64,000 nt of DNA from Halanaerobium praevalens DSM 2228 (lineage in GTDB: Bacteria; Bacillota; Halanaerobiia; Halanaerobiales; Halanaerobiaceae): assembly GCF_000165465.1 (NCBI RefSeq), contig NC_017455.1:186001-250000 (forward strand), in the 5' to 3' direction. Shown piece by piece: positions 16,240 through 25,321 of the stretch; within the stretch, counting starts at the first letter, position 1; each line of letters starts with the position of its first letter. The notes beneath the pieces were generated by a model. It had not been told where the DNA came from. It was given only the letters and a program-made list of their open reading frames with translations, and made no database searches. Both the position numbers and the translations under genes were made by a program.

Positions 16240-18288
16240 ATGTGGAGGAGCTTAAAATTTAGAATTTTAATATCTATTTTGATTTTAATGTTTTTATATT
16301 CAACAGCTTTATTTTTAGTTATGGATCAAATTAATACAGAAAAGATTGATTTAAGCTTAAATAGAAATTTAGAAATCGCTAGAATTAATAAAATTAGTAT
16401 CGAAAATCTTTTCAATAAAATAAGTGAATCAGTTATTCTGTTAAGCAGTCAAAATGTAGTTTATAATCAGCAGAGATTAGAATTGATCAAGAATAATCAT
16501 AGTTTTGTCGATAGTATTTATTATTTTGATAAAAATAGCAGCTATCAAATCAAAGGTGATTATCCTTTTGCTCAAGCAAAATTAAGTCAAATTTATAGTT
16601 CTCTCAAATCAAATCCAAAGGGGGTAGTTAAGTGGTATGGTTATCAAAATGAGCGCTATCTTGTTGGTGCTTCACTTGGTAATCAAGGAGCTTTATTTTT
16701 GACTATAGGTTTAAGCAATATTAATAATAATTTAGATAAATATATGCCTTATCAAAGTGGAGAAATTTTAATAGCTAATTCTCAATTTGAAATAATTTCT
16801 CAAAATGATGAAGTTAGCAGTCAAAAGCTGGGGACTAAATTAGCAGAAGGATTAAAAAATGAAGTGAAAAAAGTTCTTAATTCAAAATCAATAAATTTAA
16901 CAGGAAAAATAAATTTAAATCAAAATTCAGAAGTTGATTTAATAAGTTCAGCTTCAAAATTAAATGAGAGTTTAAAGCAAATCAAAAGTGAACAAAATAT
17001 AAAAGTTGAGAATGAAATACAAGGTAATTTTGAATTTAATAACAATTTATATTCCTATATTTTTATTCCCGAAGTCCAGACTATAGTTCTTGCTCAAGTT
17101 GCTAAAGCAGAAATTTATCAGAGTAAAAAAGATTCTAATAAATTATTTGCTTTGATTTTAATTAGTGCAACTTTAATAGTTTTAGTTATTATTTATTTAG
17201 CCTTAAAATATTTTTTCTTTGATGATTTGGATCAGATAATTATTAAAACCAAAGAAGTTAAAGCAGGTAACTATAATCTTTTTCAAGTAAAAAGAGATAA
17301 TAAAACTGAAATGGATAAATTGTATTTCAACTTTAATCAAATGATAATAAAATTACAGGATTTTACTCAAAATATAAAATTTAATTCTAAAAAAGTACAT
17401 AAAATTATTAATCAAGCAGCTCAAACTGCTTTTAATCTAAGTAATTTTTCAGAAGAAGTATCAGAATCTGTAGAAAAAATTGCTGCTGGAAATCAAAATC
17501 AATTAAGATCTATTGAAAATATTAATAATAATATTTTAAAAATGGAAACTGGTTTTGAAAAATTAACTAGTAAAAGTGAAATTGTAGCTCAAAATAATCA
17601 AGAATTAATTGCTACTGTAGCTTCTGGCAATCAAGTTGTAGGAATAGTTAATCAAGATATAGGTGAAATAAAAAGAGCAATTAATAAAGTGGCAGTAGAA
17701 ATCAGCTCTTTTGCGGAGATCTCAACTGAAATCAGTCATATTTTAGATTTAATTAATAATTTAGCTGAAGAAACCAATCTTTTAGCTTTAAATGCCTCCA
17801 TTGAAGCCGCCCGCGCTGGAGAAGCAGGGAGAGGATTTGCAGTTGTAGCTGCCAAAATCAGACAATTGGCTGAGGCTTCTAAAGATTCAGCAGCTGAAGT
17901 TCAAACTTTAGTCAAAGAAATTGATGCTAAAACTGATAGTACTCAGACTAAAATGAAAACTGGTTTGAAAACTATTGCTCAAGGAAAAGAAGCTGTAACT
18001 AAGATTAAAAATAACTTTGAAGAATTAAATTTAAAGGTCGATAAAAGTGATAATAGTTTAGAAATGATGTTAAATAAGATTGCTGAACTTAAAGATAATA
18101 ATCAAAAGTTATTACTAGGGATTAAGAAAAGTAAAGCTTTAGTTGAAAAAAATTATAATTTTTCGGAAGAAGTAGCAGCTTTAAGTGAGGAAGAAACCGC
18201 TTCAGTAGCTGAATTTAAAGCAGAAATTGAAGCCATGAAATCAGTTTCACTTTCTTTACAGTCAATCTTAAATTCTAGTAAAGAATAA
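16240..18288 (+). CDS. Methyl-accepting chemotaxis protein
   Basis: A 682-residue membrane chemoreceptor. One membrane helix lies near the N-terminus (about 8-28), and an extracytoplasmic sensor of roughly 270 residues follows. A second helix ([20 protein letters not shown]), a HAMP-like linker and the cytoplasmic coiled coil come next. The signalling tip reads [20 protein letters not shown]. The ATG at 16240 is chosen because AGGAG ends eight bases before it; a GTG at 16231 overlaps that site. The gene lies between fur and a siderophore importer, so iron-related taxis is a guess from position. Confidence 0.93.
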   Translation: MWRSLKFRILISILILMFLYSTALFLVMDQINTEKIDLSLNRNLEIARINKISIENLFNKISESVILLSSQNVVYNQQRLELIKNNHSFVDSIYYFDKNSSYQIKGDYPFAQAKLSQIYSSLKSNPKGVVKWYGYQNERYLVGASLGNQGALFLTIGLSNINNNLDKYMPYQSGEILIANSQFEIISQNDEVSSQKLGTKLAEGLKNEVKKVLNSKSINLTGKINLNQNSEVDLISSASKLNESLKQIKSEQNIKVENEIQGNFEFNNNLYSYIFIPEVQTIVLAQVAKAEIYQSKKDSNKLFALILISATLIVLVIIYLALKYFFFDDLDQIIIKTKEVKAGNYNLFQVKRDNKTEMDKLYFNFNQMIIKLQDFTQNIKFNSKKVHKIINQAAQTAFNLSNFSEEVSESVEKIAAGNQNQLRSIENINNNILKMETGFEKLTSKSEIVAQNNQELIATVASGNQVVGIVNQDIGEIKRAINKVAVEISSFAEISTEISHILDLINNLAEETNLLALNASIEAARAGEAGRGFAVVAAKIRQLAEASKDSAAEVQTLVKEIDAKTDSTQTKMKTGLKTIAQGKEAVTKIKNNFEELNLKVDKSDNSLEMMLNKIAELKDNNQKLLLGIKKSKALVEKNYNFSEEVAALSEEETASVAEFKAEIEAMKSVSLSLQSILNSSKE

Positions 18289-18368
18289 TTTTAAGTTGAA
18301 GAAATATTTTTTTGCAGTTAAAGTTGAGTATTCTTATTTAATTAATATTGTTTATTGAAGGAGATAGA

Positions 18369-19310
18369 ATGAAAAAAAGATATTTGTTATTAATAATTTT
18401 TATTTTGGCTTTAATTTCTCTTTTTTTGGGAGTTAGCCAGTTTTCAATTTTAGATATTTTTAAGCTGACAAAAGCAAAACAAAATATTTTGTTTTTAAGT
18501 AGAATACCAAGGTTAATAAGTATTATTACGGCGGGAATGGGAATTAGTATTGCTGGTCTAATTATGCAGCAAATAAGTCAAAATAAATTTGTTTCACCAA
18601 CTACTGCAGCTACAATTGATTCAGCTCAGCTTGGTATTTTGACTGCTTTAATTTTTTTTCCAGGAGCAAAGCTTTTAGCTAAAATGTCTTTGGCTTTTCT
18701 TTTTGCTGTAATTGGTAGTCTGCTTTTTATGTCTATTTTAAAAAAAATCAAAGTAAAAAGTGTTGTGATAATTCCTTTGGTTGGTATTATGTTAGGTAGA
18801 ATAATATCTGCCACCAGTAGTTTTTTTGCTTACCGTTATCAACTGGTACAAAATTTATCTGCTTGGATGCAGGGAGATTTTTCCATGATAATTGAAGGCA
18901 GATATGAACTTTTATATTTAAGTATTCCTTTAATCATTGTTGCTTATTTATATGCAAATCAATTTACAATGACTGGCTTAGGAGAAGATTTCTCGAAGAA
19001 TTTAGGTCTAAATTATCGTTTATATGTAAACTTAGGCATAGTGATTGTAGCTTTAATCTCAGCAGCAGTCGTAATTACAGTTGGTAGAATTCCTTTTTTA
19101 GGTTTAATTATTCCTAATTTGGTAACTATGTATTATGGTGATAATTTAAAGCAAAATATAATGCCAACTGCTTTAGTGGGAGCAGCCTTTCTTTTGGCTG
19201 CTGATATTTTAGGCAGGCTAGTTATTTATCCTTATGAAATACCAATTGGTCTGGTAGTAGGGGTTTTAGGCAGTTTTATTTTCATTTTACTAATTAGGAG
19301 TGACAGCTAA
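18369..19310 (+). CDS. Iron-siderophore ABC permease (FecCD family), YclN-like
   Basis: A 313-residue polytopic permease of the FecCD/BtuC family. It shows SRIPRLISIITAGMGISIAGLIMQ and the helix with GRIPFLGLIIPNLV. It pairs with the next permease and the ATPase to import iron chelates. The gene order permease-permease-ATPase-binding protein equals yclNOPQ of Bacillus. The ATG at 18369 is chosen because AAGGAG lies before it. A one-base overlap links it to the next gene. Confidence 0.92.
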   Translation: MKKRYLLLIIFILALISLFLGVSQFSILDIFKLTKAKQNILFLSRIPRLISIITAGMGISIAGLIMQQISQNKFVSPTTAATIDSAQLGILTALIFFPGAKLLAKMSLAFLFAVIGSLLFMSILKKIKVKSVVIIPLVGIMLGRIISATSSFFAYRYQLVQNLSAWMQGDFSMIIEGRYELLYLSIPLIIVAYLYANQFTMTGLGEDFSKNLGLNYRLYVNLGIVIVALISAAVVITVGRIPFLGLIIPNLVTMYYGDNLKQNIMPTALVGAAFLLAADILGRLVIYPYEIPIGLVVGVLGSFIFILLIRSDS

Positions 19311-20260
19311 TGTCTAAAAAAAGCAAGTTATTGACTTTGACCCTATTAACAGGATTTCTAATTGTTTTATATTTAAGTTTAGGTTTAACTCCAACTATTT
19401 GGCGTTATGCTTTAAAGCTGCGGCTCCGAAAACTAGCGGGAATTTTAATAGTTGCAGCAGCAATCGGATCAGCAGCAACTATTTTTCAGACAATAACTAA
19501 TAATCGGATACTTACACCTTCAGTTTTAGGGCTTAACTCTCTTTATCTTTTTCTGCAGAGTTTTTTAGTCTTTTTTCTTGGTTCAGCTAATTTAATTAAA
19601 TTAGGAGTGCAGTTTAATTTTATTTTATCCGTTTTATTGATGGTTGGAGCAGCATTTATTTTATTTCAATTTCTTTTCAAAAAAGAAGAGCATAATATTT
19701 TTCTTTTATTACTGCTGGGCTTAGTGATGGGTACTTTTTTTAGGAGTTTAGCTACTTTTATTCAAGTTTTAATTGATCCAAATGAGTTTATGTTAATTCA
19801 GGATCGTAGTTTTGCTAGTTTTAATAATTTAAATTTAGAATTACTTTATTTAGCGGTACCTGGACTTTTAATTGTGCTTTTTATTTTATATAAAAATTTA
19901 AATATCTTAGATGTTTTATCATTAGGGAGAGAAAATGCAATTAATTTAGGAGTTGATTATGAAAAAAGTGTTAAATTAGTTTTAATTTTAACTTCAATTT
20001 TGATATCAATTTCGACTGCTTTAGTTGGTCCAATTACTTTTTTAGGAATCTTAGTTGTAAATCTAGCTCGAGAGTTGATGCAGACTTATAAGCATAAATT
20101 TTTACTTGCAGCCTCTATTTTAAGCAGTATAATTGCTCTAGTTGGAGGTCAGCTTTTAACCGAAAAGATATTTAATTTTGCTACACCAATTAGTGTTTTA
20201 ATTAATTTTATTGGCGGCTTTTATTTAATAATTATTCTGACAAAGGAGACAAAATTATGA
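19310..20260 (+). CDS. Iron-siderophore ABC permease (FecCD family), YclO-like
   Basis: The 316-residue partner permease. It shows LRLRKLAGILIVAAAIGSAA at the first helices and VGPITFLGILVVNLAREL at the coupling region. Its stop overlaps the start of the ATPase gene (ATGA), which indicates tight co-translation. Confidence 0.92.
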   Translation: MSKKSKLLTLTLLTGFLIVLYLSLGLTPTIWRYALKLRLRKLAGILIVAAAIGSAATIFQTITNNRILTPSVLGLNSLYLFLQSFLVFFLGSANLIKLGVQFNFILSVLLMVGAAFILFQFLFKKEEHNIFLLLLLGLVMGTFFRSLATFIQVLIDPNEFMLIQDRSFASFNNLNLELLYLAVPGLLIVLFILYKNLNILDVLSLGRENAINLGVDYEKSVKLVLILTSILISISTALVGPITFLGILVVNLARELMQTYKHKFLLAASILSSIIALVGGQLLTEKIFNFATPISVLINFIGGFYLIIILTKETKL

Positions 20261-21012
20261 TTGAAATAAAAAATTTAACTAAAAAATATGGTGATAAAGC
20301 AGTTGTCAAGAATGTGAATTTAAAAATTAAGAAGGGTAAAATCACTTCTTTTATTGGCCCAAATGGGGCTGGCAAAAGTACATTACTGTCTCTGATTAGT
20401 CGAATAATTAAGCATTATCAAGGTGATATTTACCTTGAAGGAAAATTAATAAATGATTATCAAACTACAGAGTTTGCTCGTAAACTTTCTATTTTAAAAC
20501 AAAGTAATAATCTTAATTTAATGCTAACTGTGAGAGAGCTGATTGAATTTGGTCGTTTTCCTTATTCTAAGGGAAATCTAAATGAGCTTGATCACCAAAA
20601 AGTAGAGCAGGCTTTAGCTTATATGCAGCTTAATAATTTGGAAAATAGATATTTAAATCAGCTGAGTGGGGGCCAGCGTCAGCGCGCCTTTATAGCTATG
20701 ATCATTGCTCAAGATACGGAGTATATTCTTTTAGATGAACCACTTAATAATTTAGATGTTAAGCATTCAGTTGAAATAATGAAACGTCTGCGCCGCTTAG
20801 TTGATGAATTAGATAAAACAGTAATTATTGTGATGCATGATATTAATTTTGCTTCTTGTTATTCTGATCAAATAGTAGCTTTAAATGAGGGCTTAGTAGT
20901 CAAAAAAGGGGGTGTTGAAGAGATTATAAATGAAAAAATATTAGAAAGCATTTATGAGACAGATTTTAATATTAAAGATATTGATCAAAAAAAGATATGT
21001 CTTTATTATTAA
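20257..21012 (+). CDS. Iron-siderophore ABC ATPase, YclP-like
   Basis: A 251-residue ATP-binding subunit with Walker A GPNGAGKST, Q-loop LKQSNNLN, signature LSGGQRQRAF, Walker B YILLDEPLNNLD and switch MHD. It is of the FepC/FecE class and drives import through the two preceding permeases. Confidence 0.95.
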   Translation: MIEIKNLTKKYGDKAVVKNVNLKIKKGKITSFIGPNGAGKSTLLSLISRIIKHYQGDIYLEGKLINDYQTTEFARKLSILKQSNNLNLMLTVRELIEFGRFPYSKGNLNELDHQKVEQALAYMQLNNLENRYLNQLSGGQRQRAFIAMIIAQDTEYILLDEPLNNLDVKHSVEIMKRLRRLVDELDKTVIIVMHDINFASCYSDQIVALNEGLVVKKGGVEEIINEKILESIYETDFNIKDIDQKKICLYY

Positions 21013-21068
21013 AAAATAACTTAGTTTAAATAAAGATTAATTTATAATAAATTTTGAGGAGTGGAAAA

Positions 21069-21977
21069 ATGTTTAAGAATAAATTGTTAATTTTAGTTTT
21101 AGTTCTAATCTCAGTTTTAGGATCAGTTGGAGTTGGAGCCGCAGAAATAAAGGTTGAGCATTTATTGGGGGAGACTAAGCTGGAAGAAAATCCTGCTCAA
21201 GTAATTGCCTTTGATTATGCTTCTATTAATTCCTTAGCTGAACTAGGTGTTGAAGTTGCTGGTTTACCCAAATCGAGTTTGCCAGCTGTGCTTGCTGACT
21301 ATCAGTCAGATCAGTATGTAGATATTGGAACTCTTTTTGAGCCAAATTTTGAAAAAATATATGAGATGCAGCCTGATTTAATTATAATTTCTGGCCGCCA
21401 AGCAGATCTTTATGATCAGTTAAGTGAAATTGCTCCTACTTTATATTTAGGAATTGAAGGCAATAATTTTATGGAGTCAGTCAAAAAAAATGCTAAAATT
21501 TTAGGAGAAATTTTTAATAAAGAAGCCTTAGCTGCAGAAAAATTAAATAAGATTGAAACACAGGTTTTAAATTTAAAAAATAAACTTAAAGCTCAAGCAA
21601 ATGAAGCTTTATTAATTATGGCAAATGACGGCAGCCTTACTGCATATGGCCCGGGTTCTCGTTTTGGTTATGTTTATAGTGAGTTTGGCTTTGAGCCGAT
21701 TGATAAAAATATTGCAGTTAGCAATCATGGAAGTAGTATTTCTTTTGAATATATTTTAGAAAAAAATCCACCTTATATACTGGTAATTGATAGAGCAGCT
21801 GTAGTTGGCGGCAGCACAACAGCTAAAATGACTTTAGAAAATCAATTAGTTAAAGCTACTACTGCTTATCAAGATGATAAAATTATTTATCTTAATTCTG
21901 AAATTTGGTATGTAGCTTCTGGTGGTTTAGGAACAACTCTGACTATGATTGAGGATTTAGAAAAAGCTCTAAATTAA
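21069..21977 (+). CDS. Siderophore-binding periplasmic protein, YclQ-like
   Basis: A 302-residue exported solute-binding protein of the FepB/CeuE/YclQ type. It shows VIAFDYASINSLAELGVEVAGLPK, split over two lobes, EKIYEMQPDLIIISGRQ, and a C-terminal lobe with LGTTLTMIEDLEKAL. The signal peptide (about 1-28, ending VGAA) has no lipobox Cys, unlike Gram-positive relatives. That fits a diderm cell with a true periplasm. A petrobactin- or catecholate-type ligand is suggested by the YclQ resemblance only. Confidence 0.9.
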   Translation: MFKNKLLILVLVLISVLGSVGVGAAEIKVEHLLGETKLEENPAQVIAFDYASINSLAELGVEVAGLPKSSLPAVLADYQSDQYVDIGTLFEPNFEKIYEMQPDLIIISGRQADLYDQLSEIAPTLYLGIEGNNFMESVKKNAKILGEIFNKEALAAEKLNKIETQVLNLKNKLKAQANEALLIMANDGSLTAYGPGSRFGYVYSEFGFEPIDKNIAVSNHGSSISFEYILEKNPPYILVIDRAAVVGGSTTAKMTLENQLVKATTAYQDDKIIYLNSEIWYVASGGLGTTLTMIEDLEKALN

Positions 21978-21984
21978 AGTTAAT

Positions 21985-22024
21985 AAAAAACAGACTCCTG
22001 TTTTAAACAGGGCCTGTTTTTTTA
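21985..22024 (+). terminator. Terminator of the siderophore-import operon
   Basis: ACAG and CCTGTTT pair with AAACAGG and CTGT in an interrupted stem that ends in a run of seven T. Confidence 0.8.
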
Positions 22025-22076
22025 TTAACTATGTGATTTATTTCATTTGAACCGGGTACAAAAGAAATAAAGTACA

Positions 22077-22172
22077 AAGTTAAACTCAAACCTTCTGGGA
22101 GGATAAAGAATATAGGTTAGAGAAACTCCTTTCATAAAAAAGGCAGTAATTGCAGCAATCCAGTGATTTTAT
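22077..22172 (-). pseudogene. Decayed fragment of a cstA-like gene
   Basis: Read on the minus strand, one frame gives NHWIAAITAFFMKGVSLTYI, nearly the same as the CstA segment encoded near 27570-27660 (19 of 22 residues over the block). At DNA level the two stretches match along about 95 bases with one small insertion that breaks the frame. Only this internal piece of about 30 codons remains. Confidence 0.85.
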
Positions 22173-22189
22173 CTCTTGTCGAGAAAAAA

Positions 22190-22310
22190 ATTTAGAAAAT
22201 ATTGGACTTTTAAATAAAGCTGTTCTTAAAAATAAGGTGATTAAATATAAAATTTGTTTTAATTGTGAAAACATATTACTGGTTATTTAATTTGTAAATA
22301 ATGATTATAA
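22190..22310 (+). pseudogene. Decayed fragment of a fur-like gene
   Basis: The frame beginning near 22190 reads LENIGLLNKAVLKNKVIKYK ICF and aligns with LENLGILRKAIIKNRVIKYK ICF of the Fur protein at 15755. It then loses frame around the position of the HLICKKC motif, although the DNA (GGTTATTTAATTTGTAAA) still matches. The N-terminus and the zinc-binding end are missing. It abuts the cstA fragment, so this is a scrap region. Confidence 0.8.
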
Positions 22311-22339
22311 GATTAATATTATAATTAAGGAAGGTTATT

Positions 22340-23341
22340 ATGAAAAAATATACTTTTAAAAATACTGATGAATATTTTAAAAAAATGGCGGATGAGATGG
22401 GAATATTAAAGGAAGTTGGAGAAGTTAATATTAATAATTATCAAATTAAAAAAAGCCAGGGTGAAGGATACATTAAGCGTTTAAAATTTGGTAAAGGGAT
22501 TGAAATAATTATTGGAGACTTTAGATTAAATAAAGTCCTACAGTATGAATATAATTTAAAAATAGAAAAAGGGATCGAAATAATATATTTTCTCAAAGGT
22601 TGGACAAAATTTAGAGACTATTCCCTCACTGATGAAATAGAAATTAATGAAAATGAATTTCGCTATTGGGATGGCGGAATAAATAATCAAGGCTGGATGA
22701 AATACCCGCAGAATATCGATATATTTTTTGTGAATATTTATTTTAATAAGAGATTTATTAAAGAAATCTCATTTCAGGGAGATAGAGAACTGGAGAAAAT
22801 TATATTTAAAGATACTAATAGGCGTTTAACTAAAAAAATAGAGATTCCTGAGCTTATTGTACCTTTTAAACAGATTATTCAGAACAGTGGAGATTTTAGT
22901 TCTCCAGCCAAAATATTGTATCTACAGAGCAAAGCTGTCGAGATAATATCCTACTTTATTGAAGATCAATTTTTGGCCACTAACAAGAAAGAGAATACTA
23001 TTAATAAGACAGAAGATATTAAAAAAATAAAAGAAGCTAAAAAAATTATGGCCTCTAATCTTATCGATCCATTTTCTATTAGTGAATTGTCAAAAAAAGT
23101 TGGACTGAATAATTACAAATTAAAAGTTGGTTTTAATGAGATTTATAATGCAACCCCTTTTTCTTGTTTAAGATCTTTAAGAATGGAAAAAGCAAAGGAA
23201 TTTTTAATTCAAGAGAATGGGAGTAACATTATGGAGATTGCAAATCGGGTTGGTTATTCTAACTCAAGTCATTTTGCTGCTGCTTTTAAAAAGGAGTACG
23301 GGCTTAATCCCAGTGTATTTAGAAGAAAAATTTCTTTTTGA
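22340..23341 (+). CDS. AraC-family regulator of the siderophore ABC pair
   Basis: A 333-residue regulator. A poorly conserved N-terminal sensor part (about 1-225) precedes two helix-turn-helix motifs: ISELSKKVGLNNYKLKVGF, and IMEIANRVGYSNSSHFAAAF with the closing YGLNPSVFRR. The arrangement and the KLKxGFxxxYxxTPF pattern resemble PchR/YbtA-type activators of siderophore uptake. It precedes a YbtPQ-like ABC pair, the likely target. AAGGAAGG lies before the ATG, and an AATGATTATAAGATT stretch upstream may be a weak Fur site. Confidence 0.88.
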   Translation: MKKYTFKNTDEYFKKMADEMGILKEVGEVNINNYQIKKSQGEGYIKRLKFGKGIEIIIGDFRLNKVLQYEYNLKIEKGIEIIYFLKGWTKFRDYSLTDEIEINENEFRYWDGGINNQGWMKYPQNIDIFFVNIYFNKRFIKEISFQGDRELEKIIFKDTNRRLTKKIEIPELIVPFKQIIQNSGDFSSPAKILYLQSKAVEIISYFIEDQFLATNKKENTINKTEDIKKIKEAKKIMASNLIDPFSISELSKKVGLNNYKLKVGFNEIYNATPFSCLRSLRMEKAKEFLIQENGSNIMEIANRVGYSNSSHFAAAFKKEYGLNPSVFRRKISF

Positions 23342-23374
23342 AAACAAATATCATAAATCAAATTAATAATTTCC

Positions 23375-23403
23375 AAGAATGGCTGCTGGCCATTCTTTTT
23401 TTG
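23375..23403 (+). terminator. Terminator of the AraC-type gene
   Basis: A 9-bp stem, AAGAATGGC / GCCATTCTT, is followed by seven T. Confidence 0.88.
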
Positions 23404-23515
23404 TTTTCTGAGGATTAGTGTTTGGGTTATTGAAGCTAACTGGTTAAATTTTAAAAAAATGAGTCAAAAAAATACTTCTCTGAGTGGTTAAATAATTAGT
23501 TAAAGGTTATTATTA

Positions 23516-23540
23516 TAATAATGATTATCAAAATCATTTA
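23516..23540 (+). promoter_or_regulatory. Fur-like box before the siderophore ABC pair
   Basis: ATAATAATGATTATCAAAATCATTT resembles the classical GATAATGATAATCATTATC Fur site and lies 24 bases before the start codon. A -10-like TATAAT is embedded at its left edge. Confidence 0.6.
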
Positions 23541-23563
23541 AAAAATTAAAGGAAGGTGGAAAA

Positions 23564-25321
23564 ATGGAAGATATCAAAAAAATATTTGCTTTTGCAAAAG
23601 AATATCATTACAAATTATATTCATCAATTTTAATGGCTATCAGTAGTGTTTTGTTAGGAATTGTACCTTTTTATTTAGTTTATAAAATTATAATGGCTTT
23701 TTTAAAACAGCCGGAAGTAGAATTTACTTATCTTTTAAAAATGACAATTTTAATTCTGGCAGTTCTAATTGCTAAGTCCTATTTGTTTTTAAAGGCAATG
23801 TCTGCTTCACATGAGGCTGCTTTTGATACTTTAATGGGAATGCGCAAGAGTCTGGCAGAAAAATTGATTAAAATGCCAATGGGAGAGATAAAAAAAAGAA
23901 GTTCAGGTCAGTTAAAAAATATCATAGTTGATATGGTCGAAGAAATGGAATTAATTCTGGCACATTTAATTCCAGAAGGAGTTTCCTACATAGTAGTACC
24001 AACTATTCTAGTTATCTGTATCTTCTTTTTAGATTGGCGGCTGGCTCTGGCAGCTTTAGGGACTGTTCCAATTTCTTTGATTATTTTTAAATTAATGATG
24101 CAGAATAACGAAGAAAAAATGGAATACTGGTTTAAAGCTGGAGATAAAATGAACAGCAATATAGTTGAGTATATTAGTGGAATGGAAGTTATTAAAATTT
24201 TTAATCAAACTACTAGTTCTTTTTCCAAGTATACTGATTCTGTCAAAGATTATGAAAAGTATACACTTGACTGGTTCCAGGAGTCCTGGAATTACATGGC
24301 CGGTTTTTTTGTTATTCTGCCCGCAACTTTAAGTTTTATAGTTCCCTTGGGAGCTTATTTCCATTTACAGGGTACTTTAACTCTTCCAGCTTATATTTTA
24401 GTAATGATGCTGGCGATGGGGCTGGGTGAACCACTGTCCAAATTGGCTCGTTTTATTGAGTCAATAACTATGATTAAGCGCAAGAGTCAGGCGATTAATG
24501 AAATGCTTGCGAGTGAAGAATTAGATTTAAACGAAAATGATTTAGCACCTGTTAATCATAATATTACTTTTGATAATGTTAGTTTTGCCTATGATCAGGA
24601 AGAGGTTTTAAAGAATATTAACTTTTTAGCCAAGCAGAATAATGTGACAGCTTTAGTAGGTGAATCTGGGTCAGGTAAATCTACAATTGCTAAATTACTT
24701 GTCCGTTTCTGGGATCCTCAAAAAGGTAAGATCAGGCTGGATGGAGTTGATATTAAAAAACTTTCTTTTGCCAGATTGATGGAAACAATTAGTTATGTCT
24801 CTCAGGATATTTATCTCTTTGATACCACAATTAGAGAAAATATCAGGATGGGAGATCTTAAAGCTACAGATCAGGAGGTGGAAGCAGCTGCCAGGCTGGC
24901 TCAGTGTCATGAGTTTATACTTGAATTAGAAAATGGTTATGAGACCTTTGCTGGAGATGCAGGTAATAAATTGTCTGGAGGACAAAAACAGAGGATTTCA
25001 ATAGCTCGATCTTTGCTCAAAGACGCCCCGGTTATTATACTTGATGAAGCAACAGCTTTTACTGATCCCGAAAATGAAGATAGAATTCAGACAGCTTTGA
25101 ATGATTTAATTGAAGGAAAGACCTTGTTGGTAATTGCACATCGGCTGTCGACAATAGCTGATGCTGATAATATTATTTTAATGGATCAAGGACGAATTGC
25201 GGCTCAGGGAACTCACCAGCAATTACTTAAAGAATCAGCTATTTACCAAAAACTATGGCGGGCTCATCAAGAAGCTATGGAATGGGATATTAAGGTAGAG
25301 GGGGTTAAAGCTAATGTTTAA
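23564..25321 (+). CDS. ABC transporter with fused ATPase, YbtP/IrtA-like half
   Basis: A 585-residue half-transporter with an N-terminal six-helix exporter-fold membrane domain (about 1-310) and a C-terminal ATPase. The ATPase has GESGSGKST, the LSGGQKQRISIAR signature, Walker B VIILDEATAFTDPEN and the H-loop AHRLST. YbtPQ and IrtAB show that this fold can import iron-siderophores. The AraC-type regulator and Fur-like site favour that role over drug export. Its stop overlaps the start of its partner by eight bases, so a heterodimer is expected. Confidence 0.9.
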   Translation: MEDIKKIFAFAKEYHYKLYSSILMAISSVLLGIVPFYLVYKIIMAFLKQPEVEFTYLLKMTILILAVLIAKSYLFLKAMSASHEAAFDTLMGMRKSLAEKLIKMPMGEIKKRSSGQLKNIIVDMVEEMELILAHLIPEGVSYIVVPTILVICIFFLDWRLALAALGTVPISLIIFKLMMQNNEEKMEYWFKAGDKMNSNIVEYISGMEVIKIFNQTTSSFSKYTDSVKDYEKYTLDWFQESWNYMAGFFVILPATLSFIVPLGAYFHLQGTLTLPAYILVMMLAMGLGEPLSKLARFIESITMIKRKSQAINEMLASEELDLNENDLAPVNHNITFDNVSFAYDQEEVLKNINFLAKQNNVTALVGESGSGKSTIAKLLVRFWDPQKGKIRLDGVDIKKLSFARLMETISYVSQDIYLFDTTIRENIRMGDLKATDQEVEAAARLAQCHEFILELENGYETFAGDAGNKLSGGQKQRISIARSLLKDAPVIILDEATAFTDPENEDRIQTALNDLIEGKTLLVIAHRLSTIADADNIILMDQGRIAAQGTHQQLLKESAIYQKLWRAHQEAMEWDIKVEGVKANV

